Below, one piece after another: positions 1 to 6,315 of a stretch of 6,315 bases of DNA. This stretch comes from Planctomycetaceae bacterium. GTDB taxonomy: Bacteria > Planctomycetota > Planctomycetia > Pirellulales > UBA1268. The notes below the pieces were generated by a model. The model saw nothing but the letters and a program-made list of their open reading frames with translations, was not told the origin of the DNA and did no database searches. Location: the NCBI GenBank assembly GCA_003509235.1, contig DONH01000269.1, positions 1 through 6,315 of the forward strand, given 5' to 3'. Position numbers and translations under genes: made by a program. How positions within the stretch are numbered: the stretch's first letter is position 1; each line of letters opens with the position of its first letter.

Positions 1-2
1 CT

Positions 3-116
3 CCTCAAGCATATGGTGATGAAGAAACCTCTGGGCTCACAGCAACTGTGAGTACCGGGGAAAACAAAATCGTCTTTGAGCTGTCCTCTGACTTTTCTGG
101 CTCATCCAAGAAATAG
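3..116 (+). CDS. C-terminal tail of a putative small lipoprotein (carboxypeptidase-regulatory-like), partial
   Basis: This is an open frame entering from the left edge, 37 codons ending in TAG at 114-116. The residues read PQAYGDEETSGLTATVSTGE, then NKIVFELSSDFSGSSKK. The pattern Y-G-(D/N)-x-E-T-S-G-L-T-x-x-V-x-x-G-E-N followed by a short beta strand (IVFEL) resembles the end of the small secreted lipoproteins with a carboxypeptidase-regulatory-like (transthyretin-like) fold that are abundant in planctomycetes. That match is from memory. The start, signal peptide and lipobox lie outside the window, so the assignment is tentative. The gene converges on the symporter gene and is probably unrelated to the sialic acid locus. 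The other two forward frames stop within the first 51 bases, which supports this frame. No function is known for this type of protein. Confidence 0.5.
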   Translation, partial: PQAYGDEETSGLTATVSTGENKIVFELSSDFSGSSKK

Positions 117-269
117 TGTTCTCTAGCCACCTGCTTCAGCGGCAGACTGAACCGACTAATGACAGAAGGCTCCTCAGGTTTCTTAGGCCCTAGAGCAGGA
201 ATTCAAAAAACTACGACAGCAGCTGCACGAGGCTAACCTATCAAGATAGCAATGATGATATCATTGGTA
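117..269. other. Convergent intergenic gap without a recognisable gene
   Basis: This 153-bp stretch separates the stop of the rightward partial gene from the stop of the leftward symporter gene. Every frame on both strands is broken by stops. A terminator is expected for each gene, but I found no strong GC-rich stem followed by a T tract. The nearest elements are a weak CTCTAG/CTAGAG pair (121-126 and 190-195, about 63 nt apart) and a six-T run on the minus strand (complement of 206-211) without a good stem before it. Confidence 0.6.
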
Positions 270-2912
270 TCAAGAGTGGCTGTCGAGTCCAGCTAATGTG
301 TAGATAGTCAGACCACGAAGATCTTTTTCTTGAGGTCCAGTGACAAGGCTTATCAGGAAACCAACTCCTACACATGTAAGCATGCCACTGATGGTGTAGA
401 GGTAGCCATTGACTGTTGTAAACTGCCAAAGACAAAACATCACAATGGCTCCAAAAAACGCTCCAACCAATGCACCGGCTGCAGTAGCCCGTCGCGAGGT
501 GGCACCAAGTATAAAAAGTCCGCCCAGTAATCCCATAAAAAGACCAATGATCTTTATCGATGCATCAAACAAGGATTTGATTTCAGGATCAACGAAGATC
601 AGACCCAGAAGTGTACCGAGGACGCCAATAAAGAACGTGGACCATCGTGCAATTGACAGATACATTCTTTCAGTCTGACCGACTGAGAAGGGACGCATAA
701 AGTCTGTTACCAGCGCAGTTGCCGTAGAGTTCATACTGGTCGACACCGTTGATTGAGCGGCAGCAAACACTCCTGCAACGATCAATCCAGCAATGCCAAT
801 CGGCATCTCTCTGGAAATAAATAGTGGAAAAACCTGATCCGTTGTGATTGTTGGATCCAACTTTTCAGGATGTGTCTGATAGAAAGCAAAGAGTGCTGTT
901 CCTATCGCAAAAAACAAAAAGGTAGCAGGGACACTCAAGATGGCATTCATCCATATTGACTTTGCAGCAAGTTCTTTTGTTGCAGTTGTCATGTACCGCT
1001 GAACAACCGCCTGATCGGCCGTGTATGACGACAGGTTTTGACCAAAAGCCCCCAAGATGATCACCCAGAGAGCAATCTGATTGCTTGTGGCATCCCAGTG
1101 AAGGTTTGCAAAGGTAAATTTATTCGCATCGTGCGCAACAGTCATAAAACCACGGACCCCGCCATCGACGCCATTGATCAAAAGAGCAAGAGCTAGAATT
1201 GCACCGCCCAAAAGCACAAACGTCTGAATGGTATCTGTCCAGATAACTGCCTCAATACCACCAAGCGTACAGTACACAATGCTCAAAACACCCATCAGTA
1301 ATACGGACTGCATGGGAGTAAGGGGTGTTGCAACAGCAAGGGCCAGGCCCGTCAATGACATAACTATTGCCATTCGAAAAATATGAAAACAAATGAAACT
1401 GGCACTACCAAAAAGACGAACCGGTCGACTGAAACGTTTCTCTAGGTATTCGTAGGCACTGGTCGCATCAATATGACGAAAAAACGGCATGGCAACATAA
1501 ACAGCAACAATTGCCGTAACTGGAATCATAAAATTTGCTACGGCATACACCCAATCCTGCGCAAATGCTTTTGATGGAATGCCCGTGAATGTTAATGAGC
1601 TGAGCATCGTCGCAAAAATACTCAATCCAGCAGCCCACCACGGAATATGTTTCCCACCCCGAAAGTAATCGTCAGTATTCTGATTCTTCCGCGTGAAATA
1701 AACACCAACGGCAACCATCGAGAAAAGATATAAAAAAAGAACGGTGTAGTTTATTAGTCCAAAATCATGTTGACCTGAAACCGTCTGAACTTTCCAGACA
1801 CGCGATGTCCTCACTCGTGGACGGACCTCACCCGTTGGAATAATAAGTGCGCCATCCCAGTGTGTCGCGATCGTCGTAACATGGTTTTCAGGAATCTCAC
1901 CAGCCGTACTCCAGGTATCGGTAATTGTGTGATATGCCAACGCTTCTTTGGGAAATCCGGGATGATTTTCCCGAAGAATGTCCCCTTGAAAAAAAAGTGA
2001 CCCATCAGCTCCACCTAATACCAAAATATGGCTATGTCCACTTTCAACTGCAGTACCGGCCATGACACAGCGTGGGGAGTCTGAGCGACGTCGCCAACTA
2101 TCACTCGCGGGCGTGTACTCCCAAACATCCTTGAGAAACTCGATGCTCTGCGGGTTTTCATCGTTCTGACGACGACCACTCATCACATAAACACATGGAT
2201 TAAATCCATTGTGTTGATGGACTGTCATGTTGAATGCACGTGATGGACCGGGCCATGGCGTCCGACTTTCCCACACAAACTCATCCGGCTGATGCCTTTT
2301 CGATAAGTCGAGTGACCAAAAATTTGTCATTGCCGTCGTGAGTGATTGACCACTCTGACCACCTGCAAGATAAATCACATTATCAACCACAACTGCAGAC
2401 CCAAAGGCACACGGTTCTGGAAGTGATGGATAGTCAACAAGACGAACCTTTTTCTGTGCAGTATCCCACTGCATCAAAAACACCTGATCAAGAGTTGTTT
2501 CTGCGTCGTTGCCCCCCATGCACACAACGCCATCGGAAGTGGATACCGCGGCACCATAGGCAATCGGTCTTGGTAACGTTCCTGCTTCTTTCCACAAATA
2601 GGTGTTGTCTGATCGTACTAAGACAAATATTTCATCATGCCATTCTTTTTCTGCCTGCCATACAGGTGGTTGGAAGTTCGCACCGCCGGCAACGATCAGA
2701 GCATCGTTATGCACACCAACAAAGGGCCCAGCAACACCGACACTGTTTGGAAATTGGGGTAGTTCACTCCATGCAAGGGATGTGCTCCCCACGGAAATTT
2801 GCTGCGAGAGAACAAGAATGAGAACTGTCGCAATGCAGACTCGAACAGCGTTACTGTGCTTTCGGAACAAACTGCAAGTGTGATGGCAAAACATAGACTC
2901 GCTGCCAAACAT
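270..2912 (-). CDS. Sialate mutarotase (circularly permuted NanM/YjhT-type Kelch) fused to a sodium:solute symporter, probable sialic acid transporter
   Basis: 880 residues from the chosen ATG. The leader has a basic segment (RKH) and a hydrophobic core ([10 protein letters not shown]), with cleavage near residue 43. Residues about 46-378 form a six-bladed Kelch propeller with glycine motifs near 76, 133, 184, 245, 300 and 361. The last blade carries GEVRPRVRT, whose E362 and R368 match the reported catalytic Glu and Arg, six residues apart, of E. coli NanM. The blade order is circularly permuted relative to NanM. Residues about 384-858 contain 13 probable membrane helices of the SSS family, with the hallmark [19 protein letters not shown] (552-570) and [13 protein letters not shown] (717-729), where S721 and T722 align with the Na2 sodium site of vSGLT. 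Inferred role: anomer conversion in the periplasm plus sodium-driven sialic acid uptake; the substrate rests on context. Start choice: ATG 2912 follows the lyase stop by two bases. ATG 2951 would overlap the lyase by 37 bp, and ATG 2894 is also possible. Confidence 0.88.
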   Translation of the reverse strand: MFGSESMFCHHTCSLFRKHSNAVRVCIATVLILVLSQQISVGSTSLAWSELPQFPNSVGVAGPFVGVHNDALIVAGGANFQPPVWQAEKEWHDEIFVLVRSDNTYLWKEAGTLPRPIAYGAAVSTSDGVVCMGGNDAETTLDQVFLMQWDTAQKKVRLVDYPSLPEPCAFGSAVVVDNVIYLAGGQSGQSLTTAMTNFWSLDLSKRHQPDEFVWESRTPWPGPSRAFNMTVHQHNGFNPCVYVMSGRRQNDENPQSIEFLKDVWEYTPASDSWRRRSDSPRCVMAGTAVESGHSHILVLGGADGSLFFQGDILRENHPGFPKEALAYHTITDTWSTAGEIPENHVTTIATHWDGALIIPTGEVRPRVRTSRVWKVQTVSGQHDFGLINYTVLFLYLFSMVAVGVYFTRKNQNTDDYFRGGKHIPWWAAGLSIFATMLSSLTFTGIPSKAFAQDWVYAVANFMIPVTAIVAVYVAMPFFRHIDATSAYEYLEKRFSRPVRLFGSASFICFHIFRMAIVMSLTGLALAVATPLTPMQSVLLMGVLSIVYCTLGGIEAVIWTDTIQTFVLLGGAILALALLINGVDGGVRGFMTVAHDANKFTFANLHWDATSNQIALWVIILGAFGQNLSSYTADQAVVQRYMTTATKELAAKSIWMNAILSVPATFLFFAIGTALFAFYQTHPEKLDPTITTDQVFPLFISREMPIGIAGLIVAGVFAAAQSTVSTSMNSTATALVTDFMRPFSVGQTERMYLSIARWSTFFIGVLGTLLGLIFVDPEIKSLFDASIKIIGLFMGLLGGLFILGATSRRATAAGALVGAFFGAIVMFCLWQFTTVNGYLYTISGMLTCVGVGFLISLVTGPQEKDLRGLTIYTLAGLDSHS

Positions 2913-2914
2913 GG

Positions 2915-3850
2915 TTAACACACTGTTGGACAGGCTTCTGACTGCGCCCAATCGAAAAAGCCGATGGCTTCAAGGTCTGTCCGAAGGTTGATTGCATCTT
3001 CTTCGGTAAGATTCTTCAGTGGCAACCTGCAACCACCTACATTGCAACCAAGCATCCCAAGGACAGCTTTTAATGCAGGTTGAAATTGATATTTCCCCAT
3101 GACACGAATCGCTGCGATGCTCCGTGACTGAAGACACCGGGCTTGGTCAACATCGCCCTGTTGAAATGCATCAATGAGTTGCAGATAAAGCGACGACATC
3201 ACGTTATAGGTACTACCAATGGCTGCATCCGCACCAACGGCAAGAGCACCCAACAACATCTCATCACAGCCCCAGATAGTCTCAAATCGCCGGTTGTCTA
3301 ATTCAAGGCATTCCTGAAACTCATGCAGCTTGGTATCGGTGTACTTAATCCCTACAAGATTTGAAATACGGCCGCTCGCATGCATTAAGAATTCCGGCAT
3401 GTGAATAGCCGAACCAGTCAGCATAGGTATGTGATAATAATAAAAAGGCAACTCAGGGGCTTCACCAGCAATTTCCGCCATACATTCGGTAAGTGTCTCA
3501 ACGTCAGAAATCTTGAAGTACGATGGACAGGTGGCCGAAATCGCATCGACACCTACTCGTTCTGCCTCTTTGGCAAGGCGACGTGCTTCTCGCAGGCTAT
3601 TGTGTCCAACCTGGCTAATAACTGGAAGACGACCAGCAACTGCATCAACAAATGCTTGAGTAAGTGAGATTCGCTCATTACATGAGAGTGACATTCCTTC
3701 CCCAGTGCTGCCGCAGACATATAGGCCACGAACACCAACACGAATGAGGTGATCAACCATCGAGGGAACAACTTGAAGATGAAGTTCACCACTCTCATCA
3801 AGAGGCGTACATGTTGCGGCAGTCAGTCCGTTGAGAAGTTTTTTTTGCAT
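2915..3850 (-). CDS. nanA: N-acetylneuraminate lyase (DHDPS/NAL family)
   Basis: 311 residues, a normal length for this class I aldolase, which cleaves N-acetylneuraminate to N-acetylmannosamine and pyruvate in the cytoplasm. Visible motifs are GSTGEG (47-52, carboxylate binding), YYYHIP with catalytic Tyr139, GIKYTD with Schiff-base Lys169, GCDEM (194-198) and IGSTYN with Ser213. The last two correspond to the Asp-Glu and Ser that bind the sugar tail in E. coli NanA, which favours a sialate lyase over dihydrodipicolinate synthase. The sequence FYYYHIPxLTG and the RLPL near residue 275 resemble animal NPL more than the E. coli enzyme. The start is supported by TAAGG (complement of 3856-3860) five bases upstream. 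It is the first gene of a leftward operon, and its TAA is followed two bases later by the mutarotase-symporter ATG, which suggests translational coupling. A related 2-keto-3-deoxy-acid aldolase is possible but less likely given the neighbour. Confidence 0.9.
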   Translation of the reverse strand: MQKKLLNGLTAATCTPLDESGELHLQVVPSMVDHLIRVGVRGLYVCGSTGEGMSLSCNERISLTQAFVDAVAGRLPVISQVGHNSLREARRLAKEAERVGVDAISATCPSYFKISDVETLTECMAEIAGEAPELPFYYYHIPMLTGSAIHMPEFLMHASGRISNLVGIKYTDTKLHEFQECLELDNRRFETIWGCDEMLLGALAVGADAAIGSTYNVMSSLYLQLIDAFQQGDVDQARCLQSRSIAAIRVMGKYQFQPALKAVLGMLGCNVGGCRLPLKNLTEEDAINLRTDLEAIGFFDWAQSEACPTVC

Positions 3851-3977
3851 GAAAGCCTTAGAAATTTTGTGCGATTCTTTTTAATGTGGCTCCGGTAGCA
3901 GTTTCTAAACTGTGACGCACACTATATTTCCTCGATCACTTCATACTTACTTTATTTAAACCACCGTACGTTCACTG

Positions 3978-3998
3978 TCGTTAAACATCGTAAGACAA
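3978..3998. promoter_or_regulatory. Candidate GntR/FCD operator: two TCGTNNNACA units in tandem
   Basis: Two 10-bp units, TCGTTAAACA (3978-3987) and TCGTAAGACA (3988-3997), are directly adjacent and agree at 8 of 10 positions. The second, extended to 3998, fits TNGTNNNACNA, the general operator pattern of the FadR subfamily of GntR regulators. The first fits except for its last base. Each unit is itself a near-dyad (GT...AC). Units one helical turn apart could load two dimers on the same face. The regulator encoded next to them is the natural ligand, but this is inference. Confidence 0.45.
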
Positions 3999-4013
3999 TT
4001 ATTCACCGAGGGA

Positions 4014-4036
4014 GTTCTGTTGCAGAACCATTTTTT
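4014..4036 (+). terminator. Hairpin with T tract (possible terminator, or a dyad operator)
   Basis: GTTCTG (4014-4019) and CAGAAC (4023-4028) form a perfect 6-bp stem with a 3-nt loop, followed after CA by six T (4031-4036). The shape is that of a small intrinsic terminator reading rightward, but the stem is only half GC and no gene ends here. It could stop stray rightward transcription before the regulator's promoter, or simply be a protein-binding dyad. The role is uncertain. Confidence 0.35.
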
Positions 4037-4061
4037 CTGTTTGAGTCTGTCATTCTCAAGA

Positions 4062-4090
4062 TTGAGCACCTTGTTATCTTATGTTATAAC
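4062..4090 (+). promoter_or_regulatory. Probable sigma-70-type promoter of the gntR-sulfatase operon
   Basis: TTGAGC (4062-4067, 4 of 6 to TTGACA) is separated by exactly 17 bp from TATAAC (4085-4090, 5 of 6 to TATAAT). Transcription would start near 4097, giving an untranslated leader of about 45 nt before the ATG at 4142. The -10 lies inside a perfect palindrome, as expected for an autorepressed gene. Confidence 0.5.
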
Positions 4091-4095
4091 ATGTT
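4072..4095. promoter_or_regulatory. Candidate autoregulatory operator: palindrome ATGTTATAACAT with phased TGTT half-sites
   Basis: ATGTTATAACAT (4081-4092) is a perfect 12-bp palindrome. It overlaps a second palindrome, AACATGTT (4088-4095). TGTT half-sites begin at 4072, 4082 and 4092, exactly 10 bp apart, and the first two extend to TGTTAT. The cluster covers the spacer and -10 of the predicted promoter. A dimeric regulator bound here would block RNA polymerase, so autorepression by the downstream GntR protein is the simplest reading. Confidence 0.45.
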
Positions 4096-4141
4096 TGCAC
4101 TAGCGCACAATTTATCATCATCCCGGAGCACATAGATAGCA

Positions 4142-4816
4142 ATGTCCTTAGCAGAACAGGCTTATAGACATATTCGGGGCAAACTCTCAAATGGCGCATT
4201 CATACCCGGAGAACAGCTGGTCAATCGCGTGCTGGCAACTGAAATTGGTGTCAGCGTTATTCCCGTGCGCGAAGCAATTAACCGCCTTGCGACAGAAGGC
4301 CTCGTGGAACACGTGCCGGGTTCTGGTGCATTTGTCAGACAGGCTGATGGCCAACAATTAAACGACCTGTACGTACTGCGTGATGCGTTAGAAAGTTGTG
4401 CAGCGGGCGAGGCTGCAGCGAATATAACGGCCTTTCAGCTTGAAGCCCTGGAATCACTTCTGGATGAGGCGTGCTTGATAGCCAAACAACTCACCAAAGA
4501 GAAAAAACAACAGGCAACCAAACGGCAGATGAACGCATGGATCGATAATGAGAAAAAATTTCATGAGCTTCTGATTACGTCTGCCCGTAATGAATTATTA
4601 GCGAAAGTGATTCACGAGCATCGTGCGATTAGTGAAATTTTTGATGCACAACGAAGCAAGCCACATCTGTTGACAGCAGAAGTTGCGAATTATACATGCG
4701 AAGGAAAAAGGCAGCTGATTGAAGCACTACATCAGCGAGATAGTCATCTTGCAAGAGACTTGATGAGCACACAAATTCAGCGTGGACGCAAACAGATTCT
4801 CAAAAATCTTAAGTAA
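4142..4816 (+). CDS. GntR-family transcriptional regulator, FadR/FCD subfamily (candidate sialic acid regulator)
   Basis: 224 residues. Residues about 4-67 are the GntR winged helix, with a recognition helix around IPVREAINRLATEGLVE (40-56) and a wing ending SGAFV (61-65). Residues about 72-219 are the all-helical FCD effector domain (LRDALE near 79-84, KKFHELL near 138-144, LIEAL near 192-196). By eye only one of the usual FCD histidines (H141) remains. The positions that normally hold the other two appear to be K189 and Q211, so metal-dependent effector binding may be changed. E. coli NanR belongs to the same subfamily, and the divergent lyase-transporter operon suggests a similar role, but the effector is not known. 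The ATG at 4142 has a weak, distant GGAG (4125-4128). The sulfatase start follows 58 bp after the stop, so the two are probably co-transcribed. Confidence 0.88.
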   Translation: MSLAEQAYRHIRGKLSNGAFIPGEQLVNRVLATEIGVSVIPVREAINRLATEGLVEHVPGSGAFVRQADGQQLNDLYVLRDALESCAAGEAAANITAFQLEALESLLDEACLIAKQLTKEKKQQATKRQMNAWIDNEKKFHELLITSARNELLAKVIHEHRAISEIFDAQRSKPHLLTAEVANYTCEGKRQLIEALHQRDSHLARDLMSTQIQRGRKQILKNLK

Positions 4817-4874
4817 AATATTCAATCGATTTCCTGACACATGCCATTTTCTTCAGAAGCTATGGGACGTATTG

Positions 4875-6315
4875 ATGATTCAGATGCTTCGATTTCTGAT
4901 CCTGTTTTCCGTAAGTGCTCTGCTGACTCCAGCCATTTTTGCAGCACCGGAAGAGTCACTCCCAAACATTCTGTTTATTGCAATCGATGACCTTCGCCCT
5001 GCATTGGGATGCTACGGTGATACGATTGCAAAGTCTCCACGCATTGATGCTTTTTCTAAAACAGCTCGACAGTTCAATCATGCATACGTTCAACAAGCAG
5101 TCTGTGGACCTTCCCGAACGTCAATGCTTACAGGACTCCTTCCTGACCACACTCGAGTTTGGCATAACAGAAATAACTTCCGTGACACTCAACCCAACCA
5201 CATAACGCTCCCACAACGTTTTAAGCAGCACGGCTACACAACACTTGCTCTTGGAAAAATCTTTAGTGGAAATGAAAGTGAACTCGATCCGATATCGTGG
5301 TCCTCCCCAGAAATTCTTAAAAAACCAGGTTGGTCAAATTATGTTTTGGCAGACAACAAGGGGAAGGGAAAAAAGCAATCTGCATGTGAGATGGCAGATG
5401 TTCCAGACAATGCCTATCCGGACGGTCAACTTGCCAGCCTTGCAATCAAAACACTCACAACTTTGAAGCAGAAGAAAAAACCATTCTTTCTTGCAACCGG
5501 TTTTTTTAAGCCACACCTTCCCTTCAGTGCACCAAAAAAATACTGGGACATGCATGATCCTACATCGTTTGAAGTGCCCAAAGAGAGTCAAGCATCGATT
5601 ACAGCCATGCCGGACATTGCTCTCCACACGCACCGCGAACTTGGTGGCTATAAAGATATACCGAAAGATGAAAATGTGAGTGCAGAACAGCGCCTTCATC
5701 TGCGGCATGGCTACTATGCGTGCGTAAGTTACATCGATCAGCAAGTTGGCCGGCTGCTCGATGCCCTACAACAGCTTGATCTCGACAGGAATACGATTGT
5801 TGTTCTCTGTGGTGACCACGGCTTCACTCTTGGTGAACAAAACCGGTGGTGCAAAGCAACAAACTTTGAACTCGATACACGTGTTCCTCTTTTGATTCGA
5901 ACGCCATGGATAGAACAAAAAGGTATTGCTTCAGATGCTCTTGTTGAACTTGTTGATTTGTATCCAACACTGACTGATCTTGCCGGAATAAAACCGCCTA
6001 ACAATCTCGATGGGCAGAGTTTTCGACACGTTCTCGATGACCCATCCTCAGGTGGACGGGACGCTGTTCTCAGTCAATTTAATAGACCTTGGGAAAGTAC
6101 CGATCCAGAAGTAATGGGCTACTCAATTCGTACGTCTTCAAAACGATATACACGCTGGATTAACTGGAAAACTCGAAAAGTACTCTCAGAAGAGCTTTAT
6201 GATTACTCGTCCAAAACAAGTTCAAGAGAATTCTCAGGAAATCGGTTTGAGCAGAAAAATATTGTACAAACCCAATCAGAAGAACTTCAAACCATGAGCG
6301 AACAGATGGACAAGA
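4875..6315 (+). CDS. Secreted sulfatase of the iduronate-2-sulfatase type, 3' end outside the window
   Basis: 480 codons are visible, and the frame is still open at the right edge. A signal peptide (LRFLILFSVSALLTPAIFA) precedes the alkaline-phosphatase-like sulfatase fold. Metal ligands are in AIDDLRP (D38, D39) and in GDHGFTLGE (D314, H315). CGPSRTSMLTG (77-87) is the formylglycine motif, with Cys77 to be oxidised and Arg81 supporting it. Lys128 (GK), His214 (FKPHLPF) and Lys327 (WCKATNFEL) match human iduronate-2-sulfatase positions. The histidine that follows Lys135 by three residues in that enzyme appears to be Ser131 here, so the substrate may differ. It would hydrolyse sulfate esters on glycans in the periplasm or outside. 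GGGA at 4864-4867 lies seven bases before the ATG; ATG 4884 is an alternative. Related enzymes are 470-550 residues, so only a short tail should be missing. The actual substrate is unknown. Confidence 0.9.
   Translation, partial: MIQMLRFLILFSVSALLTPAIFAAPEESLPNILFIAIDDLRPALGCYGDTIAKSPRIDAFSKTARQFNHAYVQQAVCGPSRTSMLTGLLPDHTRVWHNRNNFRDTQPNHITLPQRFKQHGYTTLALGKIFSGNESELDPISWSSPEILKKPGWSNYVLADNKGKGKKQSACEMADVPDNAYPDGQLASLAIKTLTTLKQKKKPFFLATGFFKPHLPFSAPKKYWDMHDPTSFEVPKESQASITAMPDIALHTHRELGGYKDIPKDENVSAEQRLHLRHGYYACVSYIDQQVGRLLDALQQLDLDRNTIVVLCGDHGFTLGEQNRWCKATNFELDTRVPLLIRTPWIEQKGIASDALVELVDLYPTLTDLAGIKPPNNLDGQSFRHVLDDPSSGGRDAVLSQFNRPWESTDPEVMGYSIRTSSKRYTRWINWKTRKVLSEELYDYSSKTSSREFSGNRFEQKNIVQTQSEELQTMSEQMDK

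Larger units (their letters stand above)
3851..4141. promoter_or_regulatory. Divergent promoter/operator region between the nanA operon and the gntR operon
   Basis: 291 bp with no gene. It must hold the promoters of both operons. Toward nanA, a TATAGT hexamer (complement of 3921-3926) is a possible -10 but has no good -35, so that promoter is unresolved; a small dyad TGTG-ACG-CACA (3911-3921) abuts it. Toward the regulator there is a good promoter (separate entry). Between them lie tandem TCGTNNNACA units, a hairpin with a T tract, and a 12-bp palindrome (separate entries). The density of symmetric elements suggests control of both operons by the adjacent GntR protein. Confidence 0.7.

Noticed and set aside
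121..195. CTCTAG ... CTAGAG inverted pair in the convergent gap
   Set aside because: The arms are only 6 bp and about 63 nt apart, with no extension of pairing into the flanks.
206..228. Six-T run on the minus strand preceded by GCAGCTGCTG, considered as a terminator for the symporter operon
   Set aside because: The preceding sequence folds into at most a three-base-pair stem, too weak for an intrinsic terminator.
255..264. ATGATATCAT palindrome just beyond the symporter stop codon
   Set aside because: It is AT-rich with no loop and no T tract, so it cannot act as an intrinsic terminator, and a 10-bp palindrome of this composition is expected by chance.
2342..2821. Rightward open frame of 159 codons opposite the Kelch region
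   Set aside because: It lies wholly antisense to a well-supported domain, has a low-complexity mix rich in Gln, His and Arg, and shows no recognisable motif; it is a shadow of the real gene.
2913..2951. Longer start of the mutarotase-symporter at 2951
   Set aside because: It would overlap the lyase by 37 bp, has no ribosome site, and adds 13 residues before the signal peptide without any visible function.
5334..5744. Leftward open frame of 136 codons opposite the sulfatase
   Set aside because: It is antisense to the sulfatase coding sequence, which carries clear family motifs on both sides of this stretch; it has no domain or plausible start signal.

Overview
The window looks like chromosomal DNA of a planctomycete-type bacterium, probably marine or another user of glycoconjugates. 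The evidence is indirect. There is a Kelch/sodium-symporter fusion, a secreted sulfatase of the iduronate-2-sulfatase type, and at the left edge a protein tail resembling small planctomycetal lipoproteins with a carboxypeptidase-regulatory-like fold. I cannot name a genus. No RNA gene, insertion sequence, CRISPR array or origin was seen.

Layout, left to right: (1) the last 37 codons of a rightward gene (3-116); (2) a convergent non-coding gap (117-269); (3) a leftward pair that begins with an N-acetylneuraminate lyase (nanA-like, 3850-2915) and continues two bases later with a large membrane protein (2912-270), made of a signal peptide, a periplasmic six-bladed Kelch sialate mutarotase in the circularly permuted order, and a 13-helix sodium:solute symporter; (4) a 291-bp divergent regulatory region (3851-4141) with several phased repeats and dyads; (5) a rightward pair made of a GntR/FCD-family regulator (4142-4816) and a secreted sulfatase (4875 to beyond the window end).

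Together the genes read as a sialic acid uptake and catabolism locus. The sulfatase would act on sulfated glycans outside the cytoplasm. The Kelch domain would interconvert sialic acid anomers at the mouth of the symporter it is fused to. The symporter would import the sugar with sodium, and the lyase would split it into N-acetylmannosamine and pyruvate. The divergent GntR protein is the obvious candidate regulator. Downstream steps (ManNAc kinase, epimerase, deacetylase) and a sialidase are not in the window.

The most noteworthy points are the permuted mutarotase-symporter fusion, the 10-bp-phased operator-like repeats between the divergent operons, the apparent loss of metal ligands in the regulator's FCD domain, a lyase closer by motif to animal NPL than to E. 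coli NanA, and a sulfatase with a normal formylglycine motif but a serine where human iduronate-2-sulfatase has an active-site histidine. Family alignments were made by eye from memory, and none was computed.
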